From positions 868,001 to 932,000 of the forward strand of contig JAEBUN010000012.1 of NCBI GenBank assembly GCA_023014365.1: a stretch of 64,000 nt of DNA, written 5' to 3'. The notes beneath the pieces are model-generated. The model was not told the DNA's origin, did not search any database, and saw nothing but the letters and a program-made list of their open reading frames with translations. This document shows positions 1 through 11,799 of this stretch, piece by piece. Both the position numbers and the translations under genes were made by a program. The stretch is from Lepiota brunneoincarnata (taxonomy: Eukaryota > Basidiomycota > Agaricomycetes > Agaricales > Agaricaceae). Position 1 is the stretch's first letter. The number at the start of each line of letters is the position of its first letter.

Positions 1-1116
1 CAATTCATTCTCAAAGCAGAGAAGGGTCCAAAGTCACCAGCAGTAGTCTCAAACCGAGAGCTAGTTGAGTTATTTACAAGCACACTGGACTCTGTGTTCC
101 AGAATGTACTCAATGCAAGATTAGCAATCACCAGGGCACATAGAACCACAAGTGATGGGCCAGCACTGACTGCAAAGGATTTACATGAAGAGGACCCCTA
201 CAATTGGCAGATCGTGGTGGATAAAGCTGTCAAAATTTTGATTGGTAAAACACTGATGCAATCCCTTCATCAGGATTCGAGGCTGGTGAACTCAGCATCG
301 ATGAGCCATCCACCTGCGACATCCAGAACAGGAACTTATGACCCTGTAGTAAAGCAGGAGCTGCAAAGCTTAAAGCAGAAATTTCAGGATGAAGTCTTGC
401 AAATGGCAGGTGGTCTTACTGAGCTTAAGGACCTCATGAATATCCAGGGGCATACTTTAAAATCATACTTAGAGAGTTTGGCAAAGGATGGACATAACCA
501 TGCTGGCTATAATCACATGCAGAGGAACACTGGGAGCAGGCCAGCAGGGTTGCTTTCTGATTGCAAGTGTTTCTACTGTTGGTTATTGGGGCATAGTTGG
601 TTATTCTGCCCAGACATGGAGGTGAATAAACAAGCCAGCCAAATTAGGGTCAAAGGGAACAAAATATATATGGGGGACAGCTTGAGTACCCCTTGGGGAG
701 AAGTGCCTATTAAAGAGAAAGTGGCAAAGTACTATGCAACAAAGGGACAACTCTTCATTCAGATACCAGAACTGCCAGAGGTTGAGCCTGAGTTACTGCA
801 AGTACCAGCACCAGCGGTGTTTGCACAGAAAGCATTCCCAAGGTCAGAAAACCAAAGGTCACCAGCGGAAGAAGAAATCCACTGTCTGAAGCAGCACATG
901 GAAATGTTGGAATCAGCTGCCATCCACACTGGGAGTGCCCCAAAGGTTAAGCTTATGACCAGAAAGGATGATAATGTTGAGATACAGTCTTTGGCCTAGC
1001 AATTGGCCCAGATACAGGCTAAGCTTAGTGGTTTGACAGATGGTACACCCTTGGCAAGCCAGTATTTGGACACTAGGAGTGGTATGAAGACTTGGAACTC
1101 GGAGTTGGGTTTCTAA
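1..1116 (+). pseudogene. gag: gag remnant of the old family T copy
   Basis: Encodes the C-terminal three quarters of the family T nucleocapsid-type Gag. The CCHC zinc knuckle (pattern CX2CX4HX4C, residues CFYCWLLGHSWLFC) is still readable near 568-610. A TAG at 997-999 breaks the frame shortly before the normal gag end. The slippery heptamer GGGTTTC (1107-1113) directly before the gag stop TAA (1114-1116) is conserved with the young copies. No function is expected. Confidence 0.85.
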
Positions 1117-2229
1117 AGGGTTTGAGGAAGGAGCCAGCTCTGAAGAAGAAGGTTGCCTTCACCAGAGGACAGACTCCTGAGGATGCGTCGGATTCTGAGT
1201 GATCAGAAGAATCAGAAAATGAGGAAATAGGGCAGACAACAGAGAAACCAATGCATGCAGCAGCAGGAGAATTACCATATAGGAATGTGAAACCACTGCA
1301 CCTGGTCATTGAGGTACCACCACTGCCAGTCAGAAGGATGGAACCATCCAGGAAGGAGCTTGCCTATAAGCACCAGACCCCTATAGAGAGGAATGTTGAT
1401 GTTGAGGAAGTACTCAGCAGGGTATTGAAGCGAGAAGCTTCAGTATTGCATGGAGAACTCCTGGCATTGTCACCGATATACAGGAATGCTTATAGAGAGC
1501 AAATTATGAGAAAACAGGTACTCATGAATCAAAGCTTAATAACAGGAGTTGGGCCCTTGGATGATGATACAAAAGAGTTAGAGATTAATAGTGGGCCAGT
1601 GCAAGTCATGATAATGGAGCTAGCAGACTGCTCTCGGAAGTATGTATTATACAGTGCTCCGAGAAGGCTCAGCAACCCAAGCCTGGGTAGCTCAGGATCC
1701 AATCATGCAGTACTGGGAGTCACTTCCCAGAAAGGACAGGGGATGGCAAGTGTTTATTGCTAAAGAATGCAAACCATTGAGAGTAGTGCCAACTCTGATA
1801 AATGGGATTTGGCAGGAAGAGGCCTTGCTAGATAGTGGGTCACAGATCATACCCATGAGTCAGGAAGTGGCGATTGCATGTCAAGTTTCTTGGGACCCAG
1901 ACACTACGATTAATTTGCAGAGTGCAAATGGGCAGGTTGAAAAGACTTGTGGATTGGCAAAGAATGTAGGCTTTACCTGCGGGGGAGTCACAATCTATTT
2001 GCAAGTTCACATAGTTTGCAACCCCGCATATCAAGTACTGCTGGGATGACCATTTGATGTAATAACTGCTAGCAAAGTCAGGAATAGCACCAGTGGCGAG
2101 CAAACCTTGGTTATTACAGACCCAAATACCAGAGAAAGGGCTGTGTTACCAACTTATGCTCAAGGAGAGTGTAATCCTCTTAAGCTTAGAGACAACAGTC
2201 AAAATTTTCAAGAAACCTCAATGAGTTAA
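1092..2229 (+). pseudogene. pro: Retropepsin (pro) remnant of the old family T copy
   Basis: Same order and content as the pro frame at 24022-25155. The catalytic DSGS motif (about 1830-1843) is intact here, but the frame is broken by a CGA-to-TGA type stop near 1200 and by an insertion around 1640-1650. The end (ATG AGT TAA near 2221) matches the short stop context seen in the young copies, and the AAATTTT slippery heptamer upstream is preserved. Confidence 0.8.
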
Positions 2230-3362
2230 CTAAGGGACAGGGAGAGGTGGCTTGTATAATAGACTATGATGATGAGAAGGGCCCTGTTGTCACACAAACA
2301 CTAAGCTTAGTGAAAGGAAGCTTCTCAGAGGCCAAGCTACAGCTAATGTTCATTGATGGGCCTTAAGAATTTGCTGCATGTGGTACCACCACCTACCGCC
2401 CACTACCGCCACCTTACATTAATATTATAGACTTTATATACTTATAATCAATGTTAACACCTGCTAATAAACACCTATTGTTACTCCAATACCATGGTTT
2501 AATGGCCTGCCATATATTATTATACATAACTGCCAGGAATACTGTATCCTACCCCCACACTACTGCCACACTACAGCCAGGGTTATGGCATGCTACTGTG
2601 ACACTACTGTATACTGCTGCCACACTGCTGCCAGGGTACAGTACACTACTGCCAGGGTTTCTGACCTGAAAGGGTAACAGGTGAGGTGTTTGGGGGTTCA
2701 GGTATGCAAGCATCAAAATATCTGTCTGTTGTTGAGGCTTCTACCCAGTTTATGTAGGTATAGTAGTGAAAATACGACGAAATTGAGCAATTTAATAAAA
2801 ACTGCTCAACACATGGACTTGAGACAACTTGTAATGATAAAGGGGTGTCATATGAGTGACTTCCAATGCCTGGGATTCATCATGCCCATTCATTGACTGA
2901 GTCATACATGATGAGGACTGTCCACAAGAAGATAAAGCAACAGCATTATTGTGCCTAGGACACATAGCCAACATGCAGGGCACCAAGGACCAGGGAATAA
3001 CTGTCCTCAAAACCGAAGAAGATGACAAAGATATAGTACAATGCCTAGCTGGGAAGAAATATAAACCAGTTGCCTTAAAAGTAAGGCCAGTGTTGGGTGA
3101 TTTACCAGAGAAATTCAGGATAAAACAAGAAATAAAAGGGGACCTGCTGGCAGAAATGCCTGAGCTTAGCATGCATCCTCCAGCATTTGCCCTGACAGGC
3201 TGATATACTAAGGAGCATAAGCTTAAGCTGGACAAAGCCCATGCAGGGAATTTCTTGTGACCAGAGGAAAGAAAGCTGATGCACCATGTCATGATACTTC
3301 AAGAGAAAGCATCTGCATGGACAGATGAGGAGAGGGGATGTTTTAGGGAGGATTTCTTCCCA
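2230..3362 (+). pseudogene. pol: pol N-terminal remnant, interrupted
   Basis: Aligns with the first 200 codons of family T pol (before the polymerase core), split by the insertion at 2357-2888. It ends where the young copy continues into the region preceding the RT palm, so no catalytic motif is present. Stops occur at 3202-3204 and elsewhere. The 3' junction at about 3362 has no duplication I can see, so the loss of the rest was probably a deletion or a later insertion. Confidence 0.8.
2357..2888. mobile_element. Non-autonomous hAT-like element (532 bp) with 8-bp target duplication
   Basis: Comparison with the uninterrupted pol copy at 25280 defines a clean insertion. TTCATTGA is duplicated on both sides (2349-2356 and 2889-2896), and the insert begins TGGGC and ends GCCCA, a 5-bp inverted terminal repeat. 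Eight-bp duplications and short TIRs are characteristic of hAT elements. The interior has no long ORF but contains short CTACCGCC/CTGCCACACTACTGCC-like subrepeats. Assignment to hAT rests on duplication length and TIRs only; a hAT transposase relic lies at the far end of the window but I cannot show that the two are related. Confidence 0.75.
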
Positions 3363-4730
3363 CTGAAAAGGTAATTGGTTTTTTGTCCCCAGGTATGGTT
3401 ACAGGTGCACTCAATACACTCAAGCTAGTGAGAAGGAGTGTACACCCTTCGTGAATGCTAAGTTCATGGGGCTTGGAAAGTTATCAAACTCAGAGAGTGA
3501 TGGTGCAAAAGTCGAGTTCTGTTATATTGTCACTTGACAATAATAGTACTCAACAAGTTGTGAACTAGTGAACAAGTAACTTTACTTGTTAATAGTTCAA
3601 GGATAGAGAGTTCATTAACTTAGAGACCTAACTTGTTTCACAGATGGCTCTCAAGTCAACAAGGATAGTGCACAAATAACTTTACTCATAGCTAACCCAA
3701 AAGTTTGAACAAGTTGCAATTAGGAGCCTAATGTATTAAGACAATGGTCCTCAATCACTAGTTAAGTCTACCACTTAGAATCCTAAGCATCCCCTGGATG
3801 GATGGTTCTCAAGCTGGCAGGCTAGCTAAGAAGGAATGACTACCACTTAGGATCCTAGACATCCCCAAGATGAGTGGTCCTCAAGCTAGTATTCAATCTC
3901 TGAATTTAATCACCACTTAGGATCCTAGACATCACCAAGATGAGTGGTCCTCAAGCTAGCAATCAATCTCAGGTGTTCATGAACATCTTAGCTAGGAAGC
4001 AATCACTCCACAGACAAACAGGCATGTTCAGATGATCAAATGAGACATTAAACACCGTATTTGATGGGGGGAAAGAATCCCAGCAGAATGCTTGCCCTGC
4101 CCCCCCCTCGATGGCCTTATTTTATACTACTATAACATGCAGTGCTTAATACATATTTAGGAATAGCTTATGCATCCTTTTCCTTTTTAGCTTTTCCATT
4201 CTAAGTGATATCATATAGCTGATGTGTCCTCCTACTTGCCCCATCAGCAGTTCTCCCTATGTTTCACGATTGGAGCCTGTGTCCCAACTAAGTTATCTGA
4301 TGTTTTGGCACCATAATTGGGTTGGCTCCTTCCTTTAGAGTCTCCTGGAGTTCCCTGAATCTCCTCCAGAGATCTAAACTTTAGTGAATAATTCAGGCAG
4401 CCTTGTCCCTTCTCCAGATGACCCCTCAGATCATAAACTGTTGAGTTTCACTCTATTTTCCCTTGATTTGTGGCTTCAGACAAACATAGCTAGGAACATT
4501 TGTATACCCATGATGTACCATTAATCATTAATTATCCCTCTGCCAATGGATTGACATATTAGGGCCTTGGGTCATGTCCTAGGTATTTCCTTGCCTGGCC
4601 AGCAACTTGGGACTCATTCTGGCCCTCTTATTCCCTATAGCTAAGGGTTATTGAAAGGTTCTGCCTCAATTCCAAGGGTATAAGTCAAATAAATTCGATT
4701 TTTCGGGTATATTCGAAATTTTGGTGTATT
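3363..4730. other. Unassigned non-coding sequence between old elements
   Basis: No ORF of note and no similarity to the other parts of the window that I can see. It contains an imperfect tandem repeat (listed separately), a C7 run near 4100 followed by AT-rich sequence with a TATA-like stretch, and ends at the duplication GTATT before the solo LTR at 4731. The length and mixed composition would fit a degenerate LTR or another old repeat, but I see no matching partner. Confidence 0.5.
3767..3965. repeat. Imperfect tandem repeat, about 65-70 bp unit, three copies
   Basis: Three successive units share CACTTAG-ATCCTA-CATC and GAT-GTGGTCCTCAAGCTAG-type blocks, starting near 3771, 3842 and 3911. 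The second and third are almost identical in the core; the first is more diverged. No coding potential. Confidence 0.75.
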
Positions 4731-5432
4731 TGTTATGATCCATGCTCCTTCTGTATCTGAGGATAACTGGAGATGGCCTTCAATCACTCTACAAGGTGTC
4801 CAAGACAGTTGGCCTTGCAGAGCTTAGTGGATCGCGCTCAATGAGATAACAAGGGAACATGCCAAGTTAAGGCAGAGAGGGTTAACGACCGCTGTTAACA
4901 AGATTAAAGCTTAGGGCTTTAATCTCGACTTGTACAGGCCTTATATACCTATGAGACACTATATACTCGTTATAGGTAGTTGGGCTGTTCTACTGGTCGT
5001 CTGCAGTCTTGACCATGATGCACATCCTAGCTGATGGCATCCTAGTGTTATTTATATTACAATGAGTCAGTGTCCTTGTTCTCACTGCTGTGCAATGTTC
5101 CATCGCTTTCCTCTGACTCATAATTTCCTTCTCCCGATTCTATCTCCATGGAATCTCCTCCATTCTCGCTCTCCACTCTCTCAGTGCTTCCATCCATATC
5201 AGAGGTTGGATCAGTTGATCCATGGCTGTCTTCTTCATCCTTGGGGTATTCCAGAATATCCTCCAGAGTTATCTCCATTCCTGCTTCTCTTGCCAGGTCC
5301 TGCATGGTGTTGTAATATTCCCCTTCTTTGTCTTCATACTCCTGCGCTCGTAACTGGTCTGTGGTTTCCTGTACCCATCTTGTAAAGTCAAATAGTTGTT
5401 CCTGTTCTTCTTGATCCAGACTATTCATAACA
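4731..5432 (-). mobile_element. Solo LTR of family S (702 bp)
   Basis: Begins TGTTATGA and ends TCATAACA, flanked by the 5-bp duplication GTATT (4726-4730 and 5433-5437), so it is a bona fide solo LTR left by recombination between the two LTRs of a complete element. Sense orientation, defined by the complete element at 19791-57593, is the minus strand. It still carries the acidic 3' reading frame tail typical of this LTR (minus strand, about 5057-5430). Confidence 0.93.
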
Positions 5433-5437
5433 GTATT

Positions 5438-5921
5438 ACCAGGACCCACAAAGCACTTGTTTATTATGAGTCTTTGGTATTTCTAGGGTTTTTGGGCATC
5501 AGGTGTCACCTCCCAAATGTTGGATGTTCCATTCTATGGTCTGGTCATCATTATTGGGCTTGCTATAGGCATGATACACCTGCAACAGCCACTATGTACA
5601 TTCTTTTGGGTTCAAACAAATCTGAGTTCATCAGAAAACTGCTTGTAAGGTCCCTTGATGTGACTGGAGTATACTCAATAGGCTATGTAGAGTCCTGAAT
5701 CCCTCCAGAGAGCATTCTGATAGCTTGGTTCACTAAGCTTAGTGATAATGAACTGGTTTGAACACTTCCAAGGCTCAAATATCCTCAATTTGGTTGAACT
5801 GGCTACTACAGGACATAGTACCAATCCTCTATAGAGTTCTTTAATGATATAGCCAATGATTCTATGTAGAGAATCATTCCAGAGTACAGAATTCAGGTAT
5901 AGGTGTGAAATCAGCATATCA
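5438..5921 (-). mobile_element. Truncated 3' LTR of family T
   Basis: Reverse complement of the first about 485 bp of the 1301-bp LTR; its outer 5' edge (TGAT...) lies at 5921. The rest of the LTR is missing at the junction with the solo S LTR duplication. Confidence 0.88.
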
Positions 5922-6247
5922 TCTCCCCCTAACCAATTGCTGACTGTCCTCAGTCATTATCTCCTTCAAATTCACAGTATCTGAGTCTCTCTGATGCACT
6001 CTATGTTCTAGAACATTCACCAGCTTCAAGGGTAGCATACTTTTGCTAAGCTTATTCCAAAATGATGTCATGTCACTGAATATAAATGTATAGATCAACT
6101 TCTTGTTGCTATAGTTTAAATTTTTATCTCATTATGGGGTCTTTTAAAAGTCCCAAGATCTCATTTTCGCTTTTTCACTTGCTCTCTCCCTGTCTACCCT
6201 GCCTATCCTGCTCACATATCACTCTCCAATGCCCTCTTTTATCTGCA

Positions 6248-8283
6248 ATGGACAGAAACACACACAGCAGCAAATGTGCCCAATACAAAGCAGATATGGA
6301 CTCCTCCTCTGGTGAGTAGAGCTTGTATTACAGTTATCTTTGTTTTTCTAACACTGTTTTCAGACTATGCTGGGCCAAGCAACATCTCACAGGTCCTTCA
6401 AAACACATCATTTCCCTCAATTGCACAATGTAAGTTGCATTTTCTCACATTGCTTCGTCCTGACTCATGTTTTCCGCTGGCTTAGGTCTAACCATTCACC
6501 TACCAGCACATCGCAACTGCCTACCCCCACTGCCAGTACTAGCACCACATGTTAGGAGGGCTAGGGGAGGGTGAGTAGGGTGAGGAGCTTGCAGAAATCG
6601 TCAGGTAGGTGTGCCAAGAACACCTCCACCACCTTATTTGCCACCACAAAGCCCAACCCCTTGGCCTTCCACCCCAATGCCTGCACTGGCTTCAAGACAC
6701 ATTATCTCAATCGTGTCACTGTGCAATCCAACTGATGAGAGTTCTGCCAGATTTTCCACAGACCATTCATCAGGTATCCCTGTTGGCAGGCCCTCTGGTG
6801 GATTATCCACAGGGGCTTCATCCAGTTCAATGTTGCTGCCCCCTCTCACCATCTCTCTGCACACCCTGGATGGGGAAGACTCACTGGTACTCCCTCCCCT
6901 GGGTATTGCATCAGGTTCAGAGGTGCTGGGCCCTTCAACAACCTGCCCCTCCTCCCCCATACTCTCTTCGGCTACCTCAACATGTAAGCTTAGCATTTAT
7001 CTGAGGTATATTTGTCCTTTCTGCTGACTTCTGCTTTAGCGTGTATCCCAGCTGCCCTTAAAGGCAAACAGAAGGCGAAACCATTGATGCCACCCCCTAC
7101 GCCTCTGTTCTTGGCAAATTCAAACTTGCCCTCACATTCATTAGGTCCTGAGGTCTCCCAAGATGACCTCTACCAACTGTTTAAGTGGTCTTCAACTCTT
7201 GAAGGGCAACATGCACTGGCTTTACCCAGATGCCCCACACCATTGCCACCTCCAATTCCTTGTGCCCCTGCTGAGGCCCCTTCCTATGTCACAGAGGTTT
7301 CGCCCTCTCCAGACTTGGAATTACTGCTTGAGCCCTCACCTGCCCCTCAAGGACCAACTTTTGTTTTTCAAGACATGCTCTTAGCTTCTCCAACCCCCCA
7401 TTCCCTCTTGTGTGCCAAGCCTGGTGGTCCCAGAAATATCCCAATCCTTGCCTCCTCAAGCAGGACCTTCAGGGTCATGTCACCAGTGCATAAAGCTGCC
7501 AAATAGAAGCTCCAACACGTGCCCAAAGAAATATGCTCCTCATGCTTGCATCTGACATTCTGAAGCCAAAATAATCCAGGATCATGGATACCAGCACCCA
7601 GTCCCGCTCTTTTGTGAGGACTTTTCTAGGCTGCTGGCAGCTAGCCAGCTTTTGGTATGTTCCCCAAGTTTTCTCATGTTTTCTTACTGATGGTTTTGCA
7701 CCCACACTAGTACGTGCCACCTTGGTCTTGGTGCCCTACTTGTGCCACTCGTAAATTGGAGTGCAAGCCTCTGGGCAAGGGTAAAAAGTGTCACAGCTGC
7801 AACTTATATAATTATCCTTGTACCTTCATGGACCATCTGCGGGTCTTGGCTGGTGTTGCAAATGCCCTAGTCATATCCTCACTGACTAGTGAATCCCGTA
7901 AGTTTCTCTGTTCACTATTTTTCTCTTTTATTCACTTTTTTTTTCACAGATCTTGCTGCATTCGCACGTGTTGTGTCCTCCAGCTTGGTTAGTCTGGAGA
8001 CCAATTGTGTTGCCTACAAGGCATCAGTGTTTCATCATTGATGGGTCGTTTATCAATTTGTCCAGGAGATGCAGGCCACTCAGACTGCAATGGAAGGTAA
8101 CAACACAGTGTTCATTGAAATGGGAATGGCCGACTCTCTCGAAGACATCCAGGTGTTCTTCAAGTTCACTGACAACTTTCTGGGGGTCCTGACATATGAG
8201 GAGTTTGAGGAGCTCAAGTCACTTCTCTTCCTCACTTTCCTGATGACTCAGGATCCTGAGGCCATCCTGGAAGACTTGGACTA
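6248..8283 (+). pseudogene. Decayed copy of family T antisense gene 1 (Zn2Cys6-like protein)
   Basis: Same exon order as the gene at 49868-47838, beginning with the MDRNTHSSK start. Intron positions are conserved (donors near 6311 and 6430, a GTAAGC donor inside the motif at 6985). The six cysteines of the zinc cluster all survive (CPTC...C...C.SC......C near 7735-7830), although neighbouring residues have changed. Start and stop codons remain but several exons carry substitutions from CpG loss. It lies on the strand opposite to the element's pol. Confidence 0.8.
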
Positions 8284-8292
8284 GTGCCTGCC

Positions 8293-9003
8293 TGTTATAA
8301 ACAGTCTAGGATTGAGAGGAACAAGAACAATTATTCAACTTTACAAGATGGGTACAGGAAACCACAGACCAGTTGTGAGCACAGGAGTATGAAGATGAAG
8401 AAGGGGAATATTATAATGCCATGCAGGACCTGGCAAGAGAAGCAGGAATGGAGATAACTCTGGAGGATATTCTGGAATACCCTGAGGATGAAGAAGATAG
8501 CCATGGATCAACCGATCCAACCTCTAATACAGATGGAAGCACCAAGAGAGTGGAGACCAAGAATGGAGGAGAATCCATGGAGATAGAATCGGGAGAAGAG
8601 AATTATGAGTCAGAGGAAAGCAATGGAACATCGCACAGCAGTGGAATGGAGAACGAGGACACTGACTCATTGTAATATATAAATAACAATAGGATGCCAT
8701 CAGCTAGGATGCACATCATGGTCAAGACTGCACAGGACAAGTAGAACAGCCCAATAACCTATAACAAGTATATAGTGTCTCATAGGTATATAAGGCCTGT
8801 ACAAGTAGAGATTAAAGCCTCAAGCTTTAATCTTGTTAACAGCGGTCATTAACCCTCTCTGCCTTAACTTGGCGTGTTCCCTTGTTATCTCATTGAGCAC
8901 AATCCACTGAGCTCTGCAAGGCCAACCGTCTTGGACACCTTGTAGAGTGATTGAAGGCTGTCTCCAGTTATCCTTGGATACAGAAGGAGCACGGATCATA
9001 ACA
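8293..9003 (+). mobile_element. Solo LTR of family S (711 bp)
   Basis: TGTTATAAAC...GATCATAACA with duplication CTGCC (8288-8292 and 9004-9008). Sense strand plus. It retains an open tail of the S 3' reading frame (8421-8675, ending DTDSL) and a TATA-like element near 8790. It is inserted immediately 3' of the antisense gene 1 stop codon of the old T copy. Confidence 0.93.
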
Positions 9004-9651
9004 CTGCCTCCCTTTTCTCTCTTGAATGTAATATATCCTCTTGTCCTGTATATAGTTACATTCTGCTTAAAGATTCTTGTCTCTTGGTATCTTTTTGAGT
9101 TAAGCTTAAGGCCTTCTGAAGACCCTGAGCTAAGCTAAGGCTTCCAGCTGCTTATACACTCATCAGATATTTCTCTGATACTTCTATGATGTCTATTGAC
9201 ACCTCAATGCACTGTGATCCACAATGCATAGCGACCCAGCTCATCTGCTCTGGTTTACTTACAAGCCTGAACCAGCTTGTCCATGATGTTCAAAAAGACC
9301 CTTTGTGAAAAAGCTTGCATCAAACTGAACATCAAACTGAAATGCCCCTTGGGACCCATCTCCCCCTAGCCAAATTGAAATTGGTGCCCTCACCATTCCA
9401 TCAGAATCCCTGTGCACACTGATAACCACGAGACCCTGGTGACATGTTACCTAATAAGGCAACTGTGGTTCAGCAAGTCTGTCAAAGGCTGGCTACTCAA
9501 GATTACTGGTTTCCTAGGCATCTCAGGTCATAAGCTTAGGGTGGAGGGTACATTTTATCCACTTGCTATGATTTGTTATCACTGCCAACAGCCTTTTCTT
9601 ATAAAAGCAAGGGAGCAACAGCTCATTCTAGCAGACACTCTTTGCAAGAAA
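9004..9651. other. Intergenic part of the old family T copy (upstream of antisense gene 2)
   Basis: Homologous to 30326-31010 of the young copy. No gene of its own; an apparent ORF reading into it from gene 2 (start at 9412) is the 5' flank read through. Contains the TAAGCTTA at 9531. Confidence 0.6.
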
Positions 9652-11707
9652 ATGGCTTCTTCTATCCCCCATCTCCAGGTCAAGCTCAATGATCTCATTA
9701 GTAATGCCAAAGGTCATCTCCAGCACCTGCAAAATGGTCAAGTCACTTGTCCCCTTGTTGAGAAGGCCCTCCTTGTGTTCAACACTCCTGGGGTATGTTT
9801 ATTTATTCTTATGTCTCCCTCGTCATTGCTCAATTGCTTTCTAGTCTGCTTATATTGAAGCATTATCGGAGGACACTGAGGCTATCAAGCTTCATGCCAA
9901 CCAGGACTATGTCTTCCATATTTGCAAGCTCTACAAAATTTACCAACACAACTACCATTCATCTTATGAGATGCCCATGATCTATAAGGTGCTCTCTGAA
10001 TGCTGTAGCTGCATTAATTACATCTGCTCTGAGAAATCCCACAAAATCAGGACTGAAGAGGCTCAGAACCCATCATCCACAACTGGCTCTACTTCCTCTA
10101 ATGCTGCTGAAGGCTCTGTTGTCCCCAAACACATAAGCTTAGCATTCTTTTGGCTCCAATCATCTTCTCATGTATAAGCTTAGCCTCGCAAGGGTCATAA
10201 GGCCCCTGTCTCTGCTGCTGTTGTAGTAGACACTGATACCAAGCCCACTGAGAGTATGACCAGCGCTTCCAACTCCCGAGCAACCAGTGCTGACATGGTA
10301 ATCTAGCTACTTCTCAACCTATTACATTGGCTGAGATCATTGCTCACCTTCAGGACATGATGGGTGACAAGGAGGTCTCTCAAGCTATCATCAAAGAGGT
10401 TTGTGTAGTTCTGCCTTATCGCAAGCATTGTTTGTCTACCTCCGACATGGTGGGCCAGCTCCACTCCCCCTAACCACTGATTCTGACTTCCTCCCTCTTT
10501 AGGAGACCATCAAAAAGTCCTCATTGTCTAAAGGCACTGTCTATCTTCTTCCCTATTGTCAAGTTCCCAATATGAACACTAAACACTGCTGTTATGCCCG
10601 GGCTGAACAGGTTCTAGCCAAAGCCAATGCGAATACTGCCAAGCACACCTGTACCAAGTCTGCTTCTGTTATGATCTGTGCTCCTTCTGTATCCAAGGAT
10701 AACTGGAGACGGCCTTCAATCACTCTACAAGGTGTCCAAGATGGTTGGCCTTGCAGAGCTTAGTGGATCATGCTCAATGAGATAACGAGGGAACACGCCA
10801 AGTTAAGGCAGAGAGGATTAACAACCACTGTTAACAAGATTAAAGCTTAAGGCTTTAATCTCTACTTGTACAGGCCTTATATACCTATGAGACACTATAT
10901 ACTTGTTATAGGTAGTTGGGCTGTTCTACTTGTTGTCCACAGTCTTAACCATGATGTGCATCCTGGCTGATGGCATCCTAGTGTTATTTATATTACAATG
11001 AGTCAGTGTCCTCATTCTTACTGCTGTGCGATGTTCCATCGCTTTCCTCTGACTCATAATTTCCTTCTCCCGATTCTATCTCCATGGACTCTTCTCCATT
11101 CTCGCTCTCCATTCTCTCAGTGTTTCCATCCATATCGGAGGTTGGATCGGTTGATCCATGGCTATCTTCTTTGTCCTTGGGGTATTCCAAAATATCCTCT
11201 AGAGTTATCTCCATTCCTGCTTCTCTTGCCAAGTCCTGCATGGCATTGTAATACTCCCCTTCTTTGTCTTCATATTCCTGGGCTCACAACTGATCTGTGG
11301 TCTCCTGTACCCATCTTGTAAAGTCAAATAGTTGCTCTTGTTCCTCTCGGTCCGGACTATTCATAACAGCTTCCAATGAGTGCACCTTTGCAGGCTTATC
11401 TGGTGGGCATTTTTTCACTTCCATTCGCTAAGCTTAACAATTCTGACACTTATCCCAGCCAGCTTGTTTGCTCCAGGAACTCCAAAATCTCCTGTCTCAC
11501 TCTCACAACAAGTATGAGTCCGAATCTTGCAGCAACAATGCTCAGTCAGTCAAATGCAACCTTAAGTTGCTCAGCCAGGACTTCATTGAGGCTATTCCCT
11601 CGCTTGAAGCCAACTTAAAGAGGTTCCAATTCCTCATTCAAGAGCACATCCATCTCAAAAACCTTCTGTGCAACCTCTCTGACTTGGACAAGCCCTCCCC
11701 CACTTAA
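9652..11707 (+). pseudogene. Decayed copy of family T antisense gene 2, split by a solo LTR
   Basis: Starts MASSIPHLQ as in the young copies and ends with the leucine-rich C-terminal exon finishing at 11705-11707 inside the TAAGCTTA palindrome. Exons 1, 2 and 4 to 6 are recognisable; the solo S LTR at 10667-11368 sits in exon 5 (duplication GCTTC). A second intron bordered by two TAAGCTTA motifs (10134 and 10175) is conserved with the young copies. Confidence 0.78.
10667..11368 (-). mobile_element. Solo LTR of family S (702 bp)
   Basis: TGTTATGATC...TTCATAACA with duplication GCTTC (10662-10666 and 11369-11373). Sense strand minus. It carries the open 82-codon tail of the S 3' frame (minus strand, 10993-11241). 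Confidence 0.93.
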
Positions 11708-11799
11708 GCTTAATGCTTTGACAGTTCCTAGGATAGTTTTCCTTTGATAAGTAGATAGTTCTATCCACAATATCAGGTTTTTTCTATCCTCCCAACTCT

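Larger units (their letters stand above)
1..3362 (+). mobile_element. Family T Gypsy retrotransposon, old decayed copy (gag end, pro, pol start)
   Basis: Collinear with 22930-25750 of the well-preserved element at 20697-35013: gag, pro and the first part of pol in the same order. It enters the window already inside gag and stops inside pol at about 3362, where homology ends abruptly. Compared with the younger copy it has lost nearly all CpG: in 121-180 every CpG of the homologous 23041-23100 is TG or CA. In-frame stops and indels in all three reading frames make it non-coding. All five TAAGCTTA sites expected from the young copy are retained (948, 1020, 2181, 2302, 3218). A 532-bp insertion splits pol at 2357-2888. 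Confidence 0.93.
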
